The translations under genes were made by a program, and so were the position numbers. This document shows, one piece after another, positions 43,699-51,916 of a stretch of DNA of 64,000 bases. The stretch comes from Polyangiaceae bacterium (lineage in GTDB: Bacteria > Myxococcota_A > Polyangia > Polyangiales > Polyangiaceae): assembly GCA_016715885.1 (NCBI GenBank), contig JADJXL010000023.1, positions 202,769 through 266,768 on the forward strand, given 5' to 3'. Under the pieces are notes generated by a model, which worked only from the letters and a program-made list of their open reading frames with translations, ran no database searches and was not told the DNA's origin. Within the stretch, counting starts at the first letter, position 1; each line of letters opens with the position of its first letter.

Positions 43699-45291
43699 AT
43701 GGGCTTTCTCCCCGGCGCGATGATTGGCGGCAAGTACCGTCTCGAGCGCAAAATTGCCGAAGGCGGCGTCGGGGAAGTGTGGATTGCCATCGATCAAAAG
43801 TCGCGTCGTGTCGCCATCAAACGCCTTTTGCCCGAGACGGCCAAGGACCGCGAGCTCGTGGCGCGTTTTCGTCGCGAAGCTGTGTTGCTCGGCAAACTCC
43901 ACAGCGAACACGTCTCGCAAGTCATCGAGCAGATCACGGATCCCAAGTTTGGACTCTTGCTCGTCATGGAGTTTGTCGACGGCGAATCTCTCGCCGACTT
44001 GCTCGACAGACGGCGAAGACTTCCCGTTCCCGAAGTCATCGCCATCGGCATCGACATCGCGCGGGCCATCGGCGTGCTTCACGAAGCGAACATCATCCAT
44101 CGCGATCTCAAGCCCGAAAATGTGATCATGCGGCGTTTGCCCGGCGGCGCTGCGAAGGCTGTGCTCATTGATTTCGGCTTCGCGCGCCTCGATCCGCATG
44201 GCCAAGGCAAACGCCCAAACGACGAAGCACTCACGGGCATCACGCGAGCTGATACGATGCTCGGCACCGTCGCGTACATGGCGCCCGAGCAGGTGCTCAA
44301 CTCGCGAGATGTCGGCCGCGCAGCCGATGTCTATGCGCTCGGAGCCATTCTGTATCGCGCCATGTCGGGCCGCCACGCCTTCGGTGACGTCGACGATGTC
44401 GCGTACGCTCGCGCCAAACTCGACGGCGAAGCACCGCCGCTCATTGCCGATCGTTCGAGCCCCGTGGCCGCCGCCGTTGCAAAAATCATCATGCGTGCGC
44501 TCAAGCGTCGTCCGGTCGAACGATATGACCGCATCGAGATGATGCTGAAAGAGCTCGTTGCTGTTCGCGACGAACCACCGATGTCGGACGATGGCGACGC
44601 TCCCACGCAGAACGCGCCCATTGCAGCGCTTCTTGGTTCCGATGGGACAAACCCATCACAGCCAGGCAACGACGGCGCGACCTCTCAAACCGAACGCGTC
44701 GTCGTCAACTTGCCAGCGCCTGATCCACCTGCGCCTGCTGCGGCATCGACGTCGCCCGACGAATCTTCCGTGACGCGTCCACGTCAGCCGGCCGGCGTGC
44801 GAACGATTCCCATTCCGACCGCGAATCCTCTAGCTCCGCCCCCGCCGCCGCTTGCACCTGCCCCAGCGGCCATACCGGCTGCACCTCTTCCACCTCCGTC
44901 ATTACGATTGGCGCCGCCCCCGGTTCCTCCCAAATTGGCACCGGCAGCGCCTGCACCGGGCGTGGATGACGACGTGCCGGCGTACTTGCGCAATACATCA
45001 CGCAATCGCGCTGTTGGGCAGGGACAAACCGTTCCGCTCTTGGGCGGCGATGACGATATTCCGGTGCATTTGCGCCAAACTTCTCCCGCGCGCGGAATTC
45101 CCGCGCCGCAATTGCCTGCGCCGATGGCGGAAACCAAGAAACCGGCCTCCAGCGGCATTTCATTCGGCGCCGCGCTCATCAGCATGGCCATTACGCTCAT
45201 TGCTGGCTTCGTCGCAGGGTGGATCGTACACGCCAGTTTGTCCGGGCATTCTCCTTGGGAAGTGCCCGCTGCACGCACCCCGAAGCGCTGA
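43699..45291 (+). CDS. Ser/Thr protein kinase with C-terminal membrane anchor
   Basis: 530 residues. The kinase domain (about 12-290) has IAEGGVGEVWIAID, VAIKRLLPE, IIHRDLKPENVI, LIDFGFARLD, a TMLGTVAYMAPEQ activation segment and DVYALGAILYRAMSG. It is followed by a Pro/Ala-rich linker containing two copies of a short motif (DDDVPAYLRNTS and DDDIPVHLRQTS), then one membrane span (ALISMAITLIAGFVAGWIVHA) close to the C-terminus, leaving only about 20 residues outside. The threonines in the paired motifs could be autophosphorylation or FHA-binding sites (inference). Confidence 0.9.
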   Translation: MGFLPGAMIGGKYRLERKIAEGGVGEVWIAIDQKSRRVAIKRLLPETAKDRELVARFRREAVLLGKLHSEHVSQVIEQITDPKFGLLLVMEFVDGESLADLLDRRRRLPVPEVIAIGIDIARAIGVLHEANIIHRDLKPENVIMRRLPGGAAKAVLIDFGFARLDPHGQGKRPNDEALTGITRADTMLGTVAYMAPEQVLNSRDVGRAADVYALGAILYRAMSGRHAFGDVDDVAYARAKLDGEAPPLIADRSSPVAAAVAKIIMRALKRRPVERYDRIEMMLKELVAVRDEPPMSDDGDAPTQNAPIAALLGSDGTNPSQPGNDGATSQTERVVVNLPAPDPPAPAAASTSPDESSVTRPRQPAGVRTIPIPTANPLAPPPPPLAPAPAAIPAAPLPPPSLRLAPPPVPPKLAPAAPAPGVDDDVPAYLRNTSRNRAVGQGQTVPLLGGDDDIPVHLRQTSPARGIPAPQLPAPMAETKKPASSGISFGAALISMAITLIAGFVAGWIVHASLSGHSPWEVPAARTPKR

Positions 45292-45301
45292 ATACCGCAA
45301 A

Positions 45302-45694
45302 TCAATCCCCGTCGCCCACGTTCCCTGGTTGAGCAGGACGAACTTTGATGCTTTTGTATTTGGAAATTTCCACGAGGCCCGCCGGTGCTCCTCGCGGCTT
45401 TTTCACGTCGCCCGCTCGGCAATAATGCACTTCCACCCGCGGACTTCCACGCGCTTTCGAATACCACGCCGATGCCGCGGCGGCAGCTTCGATCACCGCG
45501 CGCGGCACTTCCATTCGTTCGGGATTACGAATCACGACGTGACTTCCCGGCGTACCACCCGCAACGTGCATCCACACGTCGTGCGGCTGGGCCACTTCGA
45601 ACGTCAAATAATCATTGTCCCCAGCACCTCGCCCAATGAGCACCTCGAAGCCTTCGAGCACCACCGTGCGATACGGTCGTCCCTTGCTGCTCAT
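45302..45694 (-). CDS. stand-alone NFACT-R (DUF814) domain protein
   Basis: 130 residues from ATG 45694. YRTVVLEGFEVLIGRGAGDNDYLTFEVAQPHDVWMHVAGGTPGSHVVIRN is the core of the NFACT-R domain found at the C-terminus of RqcH/Tae2/FbpA proteins, followed by VPRAVIEAAAAASAWYSKAR and VEVHYCRAGDVKKPRGAPAGLVEI, which complete it. The NFACT-N and coiled-coil parts are absent. Free-standing NFACT-R proteins occur widely in bacteria and are presumed to bind tRNA or the 50S ribosome in stalled-chain handling. It is the last gene of the lipid-type operon, 13 bp after the acyl carrier protein, which may be chance. Confidence 0.8.
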   Translation of the reverse strand: MSSKGRPYRTVVLEGFEVLIGRGAGDNDYLTFEVAQPHDVWMHVAGGTPGSHVVIRNPERMEVPRAVIEAAAAASAWYSKARGSPRVEVHYCRAGDVKKPRGAPAGLVEISKYKSIKVRPAQPGNVGDGD

Positions 45695-45707
45695 GAGCGA
45701 ATTCTCG

Positions 45708-45980
45708 TCATTCGTCGGAAGGTTCGACCTTTTGACCACGCTCCAAGAGCCGCGTGACCAGATCGTCGACCGTATTGAGCCCTTCGAGGTCATCGGCGGA
45801 CAATGCGAGGCCAATGTTCGACTGAATGAGAATGTCCACGCGCACCATCGTCAAACTATCGATATCGAGCTCCGACGTGAGCGACGTTTTGGCGGTGACG
45901 GTTTCGGCCCCCGTCACTTCCTTGATCAATGCAATGACCTTCGTGGTGATTTCGTCGCGATTGAGATGCGTATTCGACAT
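45708..45980 (-). CDS. acyl carrier protein
   Basis: 90 residues with the ACP four-helix pattern: VIALIKEVTGAETVTAKTSL, then ELDIDSLTMVRVDILIQ with the Ser that would take phosphopantetheine, then GLALSADDLEGLNTVDDLVTRLLE. The residues around the Ser (DIDSL) vary slightly from the DSL of FabD-type ACPs. It sits between the DUF35 gene and the NFACT-R gene and should carry acyl intermediates for the KAS III, HMG synthase-like and crotonase proteins of the operon. Confidence 0.88.
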   Translation of the reverse strand: MSNTHLNRDEITTKVIALIKEVTGAETVTAKTSLTSELDIDSLTMVRVDILIQSNIGLALSADDLEGLNTVDDLVTRLLERGQKVEPSDE

Positions 45981-46488
45981 GATGACCGAGACTCCCTATT
46001 TGGTCAGTTTCGCCCTTGGTAGACGGATCGGGCTTGGGTTGAAGCGAAATTCGCGTGCGCAAATCGAGCACGGCTTTGAGCGTATACGGAATGGGCTCGC
46101 CCAAAGGCAGCGGCCCCAAAACGGCACGACGTACACCAAAACGAACCGGCGCGCCACGAACATGCGACAAAAGCGTCAAAGAATCCGCGTGCTGCAATAG
46201 GCACGCAACATGCCCGGCATTCCCGTCGAGCTCGACCCACGCGGCCGCCTTACGCCCCGTGACTTGATCGAGATGCTCCACCGAGCTGCCCGCATTCGTC
46301 ACCGCACGTATCGTACCGCGCGGAAGCGGCGCCGATTCCGGCTTCGCCGTGCTCCCGCATTTTGCACACTTGCGCCTTTCGGCCAAACTCATGGCGCCGC
46401 ACGACGTGCACCGAAACCCGTGGCGCTTCGATACCTCGCCGCGCACACGCCACATTTTCACGACGTTGCTATTTACCGCCTGGCTCAT
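45856..46488 (-). CDS. DUF35 (rubredoxin-like zinc ribbon plus OB-fold) protein
   Basis: The start (ATG 46488) overlaps the thiolase-like stop (ATGA). A zinc ribbon, CTSCGAMSLAERRKCAKCG, begins near residue 27 and is followed by an OB-fold (GTIRAVTNAGSSVEHLD, RKAAAWVELDGNAGHVACLLQ, VRFGVRRAVLGPLPLG). In archaea, DUF35 proteins bridge acetoacetyl-CoA thiolase and HMG-CoA synthase and bind CoA between them. The frame as it stands continues 125 bases into the ACP gene, and those last about 42 residues are not protein-like. A one-base shift near 46010 would end the protein just before the ACP at a TAG (IRLPRAKLTK), so the true 3' end is probably near 46000. Confidence 0.75.
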   Translation of the reverse strand: MSQAVNSNVVKMWRVRGEVSKRHGFRCTSCGAMSLAERRKCAKCGSTAKPESAPLPRGTIRAVTNAGSSVEHLDQVTGRKAAAWVELDGNAGHVACLLQHADSLTLLSHVRGAPVRFGVRRAVLGPLPLGEPIPYTLKAVLDLRTRISLQPKPDPSTKGETDQIGSLGHHVEYASQSRRNHHEGHCIDQGSDGGRNRHRQNVAHVGARYR

Positions 46489-47656
46489 GCTGCACCTCGC
46501 GAAAACACCGTCGCATACGCGGCCGATCCGAGCCCCACGAGGCTCACGGCAAGCGCCTTCGCGCCGCTCGCTTCCGCCGCTTTCACTTGCCGTTTACCTG
46601 CGCCCGCACCGAGCTGCAAGAATGCTTCGCGCGCCTGCACGATCCCGCATGTTCCCAGCGCCAAACCGCGCCCTTGCGCAGCTCCGCCCGGATTCACCAC
46701 GCGCGCGTGCGCAATGCGCCCAAAGCCTTCCTTGCACGACGCTCCCGTTTGTCCGGGCTGCGTCAATTCCAGCGATTCGAGCGTCAATATTTCCGCAATC
46801 GTACATGCCGACGCAATGTCCACATACGCCATTTCGCCGATCGTCTTGTGTGCCCGTTCGAGCGCTCGCGCCGCTGCTGCTCGAGGTGCCCGAAATACGA
46901 GCGGTTCAGGCCGATCCGCAAGCACCGCAATATCGGAAGCGCCCCAATCGATTCGATGACGACCGGCGACATAGCGTGTTGCCGAGCCAAATCTTCCGCG
47001 CAAATGATGACCGCGGTGGCGCCATCCAAAATGGGCGGAAAATCCGAACGCACGAGCGGCGGAGCGACCGGCAAGTCGCGCATGATTTCTTGCGCCGTCG
47101 GCGCGTGCGAGAGAAATGTCTCCCCGCCGAGCACCGCATTGGCTGCGTTTTTCGCGACCACATGCGCCAACGCTCCCGCCTTCAATCCGTACCGCGACAA
47201 ATACAGATCTGCCAAAAGGCCCGCTTGCGATTGAAACGTGAGCCCCAGCGGCGATTCGATTTCCCGGTCGAGCAGCGCATCGAGCAGCGTGCCGCGTTCA
47301 CGCTCTTGCAGGTCGGACACTTTGGCTACGCCGAGGAGCAACGCGCACCGGGAAAAACCCGCCGCAACTTGCGCAACGGCCGCATGAAGCGCAGCACCGC
47401 CCGCGCCATCGCCCGCTTCGAGCTGATACACGGAGGTGTTCCCCGACAAACCAAGTCGATCCACGAGCACCGGACCGAGGGCTGCTTGATCGAGTACCGG
47501 AGCCGCGACGAATACGCTATCGATGTGCTCGGCAAATGGTCCATCGAGCAGATTGCCGGCGCAGCGTAATGCCAAATCGCCCGCCGACGCGTCCCAGTGA
47601 TGATCGGCGCGCAAATCGCTCGCCGCAACGAGACAAGCTTTGGCCGTCGTCGTCAT
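46485..47656 (-). pseudogene. thiolase-like protein (SCP2-thiolase fold) lacking catalytic Cys/His, frameshifted
   Basis: ATG 47656 overlaps the HMG-CoA synthase stop (ATGA). The N-terminal part is a thiolase fold (VFVAAPVLDQ, ALLLGVAKVSDL, LADLYLSRYGL, ILDGATAVIICAEDLA). Where thiolases have the nucleophile (ACASGG) this reads GDGAGGAAL, and where they have GHP the later segment reads GRG (NPGGAAQGRGLALGTCG). Near 46945 the frame shifts by one at a GGGG run (VVIESIGA then SDIAVLADRPEP) and continues to the stop at 46485; the joined product is about 390 residues. The shift may be a sequence error (one G missing). The missing catalytic residues, however, are in solid sequence, so the protein is probably a non-catalytic or altered thiolase. 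Confidence 0.75.
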
Positions 47657-48729
47657 GTCTTGATTTTCCCCTGGCTCAGCAGGTATTGCCCATAGGTGAG
47701 CCATTCCGCGTGAACGTGGTCGACCTGCTCGAGAACGCTTTCTTGTCCCGAAGCTTTTTTGCGTTCCTGGAAGGCGCGAATTTCATCGGTCACCGTCATG
47801 ACGAATCCGTCCGAACCCGCGCCGGATCCAAACGACACGAGCATCATGCGATCCCCGGGATTGGCCTGATCGAGTACGCCGCACAAGCTCAAGAGACAAG
47901 CGCTCGAATACGTATTTCCGATTTTGCTCGCGACGAGCGCCGGAGCAACCTGTTGTCTTGCAAACCCCAGCTTTTTGCCGACCGAAAGTGGCAACGATTG
48001 ATAAGGTTGGTGCAAGCACAGGATCTTGTAATCTTCGGGGCGCGTATTGGTTTCTTCGAGCAGCCGCGTCACGACGCGCTTGGTATGCTCTTCGTACCCC
48101 ATTTCCGAAGAAAACTTGCCGACGACATTCGGATAGGGCGCTCCATCACGCCGCCAGAAATCCGTCGTATCCGACGATGCTGCGGCGGTTTTGTCGATTC
48201 GCGCGAGGACCGAATCACCTCGACCCACCCAAAATGCCGCCGCACCCGCGCCAACGGATGCTTCGAGCAGCGTTCCTGGGCCGGATTGCGGACAATCGGC
48301 ACCAATGGCGAGCGCCGCGCCCACTTGAGACGACGCGACGAGGCCCAGGGACAAGAAAAGCGCAGCCGTGCCACCTTTGCAGGCGAATTCCAGGTCGACC
48401 ACGAATAAATCGGGCGCTAGACCCAATGCCTCGGCCACGATCACGCCGCTCGGTTTGACCGCGTACGGGTGACTCTCCGACCCAATCATCAAGCTGGAAG
48501 GCCGCGTTTCATTCAGCTTTCCAAGCGCGAGCGCTCGTTCGGCCGCTTCGATCGACAAAGTGACCGTGTCTTCATCGAGTCCATTGACGGCGCTCGAATT
48601 GCGACCATTGAGTCGATATATTTTTTCGAGTGGCTCGGACAAACCCCATTGTTCCACGAGGACTTTGATGTCCATGCGGAAATTCGGGACGTAATGCCCG
48701 TAGCTGACGATGCCGACCGGGTCGCTCAT
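47653..48729 (-). CDS. archaeal-type HMG-CoA synthase-like protein
   Basis: 358 residues from ATG 48729 (AAGGAGG upstream, overlapping the crotonase stop as ATGA). It matches the TIGR00748-type hydroxymethylglutaryl-CoA synthase layout: VGIVSYGHYVPNFRM, SSLMIGSESHPYAVKPSG (with the general-base Glu), VVDLEFACKGGTAAL (nucleophile Cys), SEMGYEEHTKRVVTRLLEET, LHQPYQSLPLSVGKKLGF (His) and VASKIGNTYSSACLLSL. All three catalytic residues are visible. Expected chemistry is condensation of an acetyl or acyl donor with a beta-ketoacyl thioester. Its neighbours are a thiolase-like protein and DUF35 downstream, as in archaeal operons, and a crotonase upstream. Confidence 0.85.
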   Translation of the reverse strand: MSDPVGIVSYGHYVPNFRMDIKVLVEQWGLSEPLEKIYRLNGRNSSAVNGLDEDTVTLSIEAAERALALGKLNETRPSSLMIGSESHPYAVKPSGVIVAEALGLAPDLFVVDLEFACKGGTAALFLSLGLVASSQVGAALAIGADCPQSGPGTLLEASVGAGAAAFWVGRGDSVLARIDKTAAASSDTTDFWRRDGAPYPNVVGKFSSEMGYEEHTKRVVTRLLEETNTRPEDYKILCLHQPYQSLPLSVGKKLGFARQQVAPALVASKIGNTYSSACLLSLCGVLDQANPGDRMMLVSFGSGAGSDGFVMTVTDEIRAFQERKKASGQESVLEQVDHVHAEWLTYGQYLLSQGKIKT

Positions 48730-49484
48730 CCGGCCTCCTTTTTGCGCGAGCCGCGTGGAATTTGACAATTGAGCGCGAGCAGGGCTCCCAAGTGTTCGAG
48801 GCGATCTTCGGGGCGCATGCCGTGATGCATACGAAGCGCGTCGATTCCGAGCTGCAACGCTTCGCGGTTGTATCCGAGGACCTGGTCGACGAATTGCTGG
48901 ACGCGTCCATCGAGCTCCGCCGCGGGCCAATTTTGCGTGACAAGCCCCATTTTCAGAGCCTTTTTTGCAGACCAGTTTTGCCCCGACAAAGCCCAATACA
49001 AAAATGCTCGTTCGCCGATGCGTGGGACGACGACGCCCGACGTCGTCAAAGGAAAAATCCCTTTACGCAATTGGGCCACCGAAAACGCCGCGCGGTCACT
49101 CGCGAACAAGAAATCGCACGACGACGCCAAGTCCACCCCGCCGCCGACGGCCACGCCATCGACCACGGCAATCGTCAAACACCGCGCTGAAACGATGTCC
49201 TTGAGCAGCGCCACGTATTCGCGCGTCGCTTCGTAGACGTCCGGTGATGTCGCTCCGCCACCGATGCCCGCTTCGAGAGCCGCGAGATCCATTCCAATGG
49301 AAAACACGCCCGCGACGCCGCTCTTCAGCACGACAGCTCGCGGCGGTTTGCCATCGACCCCGCGCACGAGCGCTTCGCGAAATGCGCGCACCATTTCGAG
49401 GTTGAGCGCATTTTTTGCTTCGGGACGAGTCAGCTTGACCGTGAGCAGACCTGTTGGTGTCGTTGAAATATCGATGAGTGCCAC
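48726..49484 (-). CDS. enoyl-CoA hydratase/isomerase (crotonase) family protein
   Basis: 252 residues. The crotonase fold is clear: GLLTVKLTRPEAKNALNLEM, VFSIGMDLAAL and VVDGVAVGGGVDLASSCDFLFAS (oxyanion-hole segments), then KKALKMGLV. The two hydratase glutamates are not seen: the GGGxELA position reads GGGVDLA and the PExxLG position reads AQLRKGIFP. A dehydration/hydration mechanism is therefore doubtful; decarboxylase or isomerase activity, as in polyketide beta-branching ECH2 enzymes, is possible. It lies 9 bp after the KAS III gene and overlaps the HMG synthase-like gene. Confidence 0.85.
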   Translation of the reverse strand: MALIDISTTPTGLLTVKLTRPEAKNALNLEMVRAFREALVRGVDGKPPRAVVLKSGVAGVFSIGMDLAALEAGIGGGATSPDVYEATREYVALLKDIVSARCLTIAVVDGVAVGGGVDLASSCDFLFASDRAAFSVAQLRKGIFPLTTSGVVVPRIGERAFLYWALSGQNWSAKKALKMGLVTQNWPAAELDGRVQQFVDQVLGYNREALQLGIDALRMHHGMRPEDRLEHLGALLALNCQIPRGSRKKEAG

Positions 49485-49493
49485 GGTGTCCTC

Positions 49494-50519
49494 TCATTGC
49501 GCCGTCAAAATGGCCGCGCCCCACGTCAATCCCGATCCGAATGCCATGGTGAGGATCCGGTCGCCCTTCTTGATTTTGCCGTCGTCGATGGTTTCCGACA
49601 AAAGCAAAGGAATGCTCGCGGCGGTCGTATTACCCACCCGCTGAATGTTCGAAAGCATTTTCTCGGGGGGGATTTTCATCATCGAGCAGACGGTTTTGGA
49701 AATGTTCAAGTTCGCTTGGTGCGGCAAGATCCACGCAATGTCGTCCAGCGTCAAACCCGCTTGAGCGACCGCGGCGCGACCTGCTTTGCTCATCCCGTCG
49801 ACGGCCCTGCGGAAAATGAATTGCCCATCCATCTCCGCGTACCAAAATTCCTCGGGGTCGTCCACGACCTGTTTCCAATCGATGAACGGCTCGATCCCGA
49901 CGTCGTACACGCGTTGGCGCAACCGGTCGGCATGTTTTCCATCGGCGAAGACGTTGAGCACATCAATGGAAAACGTGGGACGTTCACGTTCTGCGTGTGG
50001 CGCGGTGGATACCACGACAGCGGCCGCTCCATCACCGAAGAGCGGCGTGATGTGCGCGTGTTTCATCGTTTTGCCAAGGCCGCGCGAATGCACTTCGGCA
50101 CATACGATGAGAATGCGGCTGTACATGCCGGCTGTGACGAATGCCCGGGCGACGTTGAGCGAATACAAGAAGCCCGAGCATTGATTGCGGATGTCGTATG
50201 CGGGAATGTTTGCAATCCCCAATTTGGGTTGCGTGTAAACGCCGAGCCCGGGGAAAACGTAATCGTTCGACAGCGTGGCGGCGATGATGCAATCGATGTC
50301 GGTGGCTTCCAGGCGCGCGTCCGCGAGCGCTCGTTTGGCGGCTTCTGCGGCGAGGTCCGACGTGCGGATTTTGCCCTCGATCCAGCGTCGTTCCACGATT
50401 CCCGTGCGTTTGGTGATTCCCGCGGGATCGGCGTTCATGGGCGGCGGCAGGTCTTCGTTGCGAACGATTCTATCGGGCAAAAAATGCCCAATGCCTACGA
50501 TGAGTGGTGTTGCAGTCAT
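49494..50519 (-). CDS. beta-ketoacyl-ACP synthase III (FabH-like)
   Basis: 341 residues. KAS III motifs are present in order: ITKRTGIVERRW, AAKRALADARLEATDIDCIIAAT, IPAYDIRNQCSGFLYSLNVA with the nucleophile Cys, FGDGAAAVVV, AWILPHQANLNISKTV (His) and IQRVGNTTAASIPLLLSE (Asn). The Cys-His-Asn triad is complete, so decarboxylative Claisen condensation on an ACP-bound malonyl unit is expected. Its start overlaps the acyltransferase stop (ATGA). In this operon it could start a dedicated fatty acid-like chain on the local ACP. Confidence 0.9.
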   Translation of the reverse strand: MTATPLIVGIGHFLPDRIVRNEDLPPPMNADPAGITKRTGIVERRWIEGKIRTSDLAAEAAKRALADARLEATDIDCIIAATLSNDYVFPGLGVYTQPKLGIANIPAYDIRNQCSGFLYSLNVARAFVTAGMYSRILIVCAEVHSRGLGKTMKHAHITPLFGDGAAAVVVSTAPHAERERPTFSIDVLNVFADGKHADRLRQRVYDVGIEPFIDWKQVVDDPEEFWYAEMDGQFIFRRAVDGMSKAGRAAVAQAGLTLDDIAWILPHQANLNISKTVCSMMKIPPEKMLSNIQRVGNTTAASIPLLLSETIDDGKIKKGDRILTMAFGSGLTWGAAILTAQ

Positions 50520-51358
50520 GCGGATTGAGTCTCCATGGGAGCACGCGTGGCGCCAGGAACGACGGTGAAATCGTCAACTGCCTTGTAAATGGCTTCGGCC
50601 TGCTTCATCAGCACGCCTGCGGCATCGACGACTTTGAGGTCGAGCTGTTTGCCTTCGAGTTTGGTAGGCCAAAGGGGAGCGTGAAAGTCGACGTGCACGG
50701 GGCCCGGGTACACGAGAAATGCGTCTTTTTTGTGCAGCGGGAAGGTGCCTCGAATGACGGCGGGAATGATGGGAATGCCGAGAAGTGCCGCAAGCAAAAA
50801 TGGGCCACTCTTGAAGGTGCCGAGCTTCCCGTCTTCGGATCGCGTTCCTTCGGGAAATACGACGATGCGTGGAATCCACCCCGTCTTTTGCCTTTCGCGT
50901 ACTTCTTGCGCCAGCTTCTTCAACGACGCCAGGCTTGCGCGATCCACCGCCAGCCACGGAATCGTCTGCAAGAGCTTCCCGAGCATGGGGCGCTTCAGCG
51001 TTTCGACCTTGGCGACGAAATTGAGGTCCGTTCGATCGAGCAGACACATGAGCGCGATCGGGTCGAGGTTCGAGGCGTGGTTGGCGATGAGCACGTACCC
51101 GTTCGGGCACGCGTCGACGTGCTCCATGCCGGTGCCTGTGATGCGCAACCCACCGGCCTTTGCGGACATCGGCACGACGAACCGCCGTGTGAACTCGACG
51201 AAGAGGTAGCGAGCGCCGGGCTTGTAGAAGAGCTCGAACGGCCTGGTGCCCAAGTAGGCGACGACGAGCGATCCGTAGAGCGTGCCGCCGACGCCGAGGC
51301 CGTGGAGGACGCCTTGGAGGAGGCTTTGGTTGGAGGAGGAACTTGTTTCGGACGTCAA
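50516..51358 (-). CDS. 1-acyl-sn-glycerol-3-phosphate acyltransferase family (PlsC-like) protein
   Basis: 280 residues. The LPLAT motifs are NHASNLD (catalytic H-x4-D), VFPEGTRSEDG and GIPIIPAVIRG, with hydrophobic segments near the N-terminus (GTLYGSLVVAYLGT). It transfers an acyl group from ACP or CoA to a hydroxyl, classically lysophosphatidate. It is the first gene of the eight-gene minus-strand operon, suggesting that the operon product ends on a membrane lipid. A promoter should lie upstream, between 51359 and 51600. Confidence 0.87.
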   Translation of the reverse strand: MTSETSSSSNQSLLQGVLHGLGVGGTLYGSLVVAYLGTRPFELFYKPGARYLFVEFTRRFVVPMSAKAGGLRITGTGMEHVDACPNGYVLIANHASNLDPIALMCLLDRTDLNFVAKVETLKRPMLGKLLQTIPWLAVDRASLASLKKLAQEVRERQKTGWIPRIVVFPEGTRSEDGKLGTFKSGPFLLAALLGIPIIPAVIRGTFPLHKKDAFLVYPGPVHVDFHAPLWPTKLEGKQLDLKVVDAAGVLMKQAEAIYKAVDDFTVVPGATRAPMETQSA

Positions 51359-51916
51359 AGCAAGCGCGACGGTACAAGGCGAGGACGTACGTCGTCAACG
51401 GTCGTTCAAGGGGTTTTGATTGCGTAAATCCATACGCGCTCGTGCGCGGAGATTTCGCATTGCTTGGGGATCCACGTGACGGATCTTTGACAGTGGGGGC
51501 CACATCAACCGGGCGCTCCAGTGTGTTCTTTCCGAAGGGGAAATAAAGGGGAAATAAAATCCTAACCGCGTTGGCGACCGCCAGGCAAGGAGCCCCACGC
51601 AGCGCCCAAATTCCTCGAGAAACACCGCTGTTCTCAGTCGGCACGAAGCGCGGCAATTGCTCCGCACCCATGCTCGACGTGGCTCAGGCCACCGATCGTC
51701 CGGCCTCGGTCCCAGCGCCGACCTCGCCGTCGCGGACCAAAACCGAATGCAAAATCACACGCCGCCTCGCATCACAACGCTCACGGCACGTATGCCACAC
51801 TTTGCCGTACAAAACCTAACGTTTTTTGAAAATAGAGCCGCCGCAAGACACACGTCTGCATTGGCTGAATGCCGTTTCATTCCGCCCATCATCCAATGCC
51901 GTTCAATACCCGCCGA
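51359..51916 (-). other. intergenic region between the lipid-type operon and the RAYT gene
   Basis: About 560 bp with no convincing gene. It contains a short direct repeat (AAGGGGAAAT twice, 51535-51557) and the palindrome-associated sequence GCGACCGCCAGGCAA at 51573-51587. The stretch 51740-51860 is AT-richer. The operon promoter probably lies in the first part. Confidence 0.4.
51571..51588 (+). repeat. half-copy of repeat family B near the RAYT gene
   Basis: TTGGCGACCGCCAGGCAA resembles the right side of the palindromic repeat at 52919 (GGCGGCCGCCAGGCAA). The two lie on either side of the RAYT transposase gene. Confidence 0.45.
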
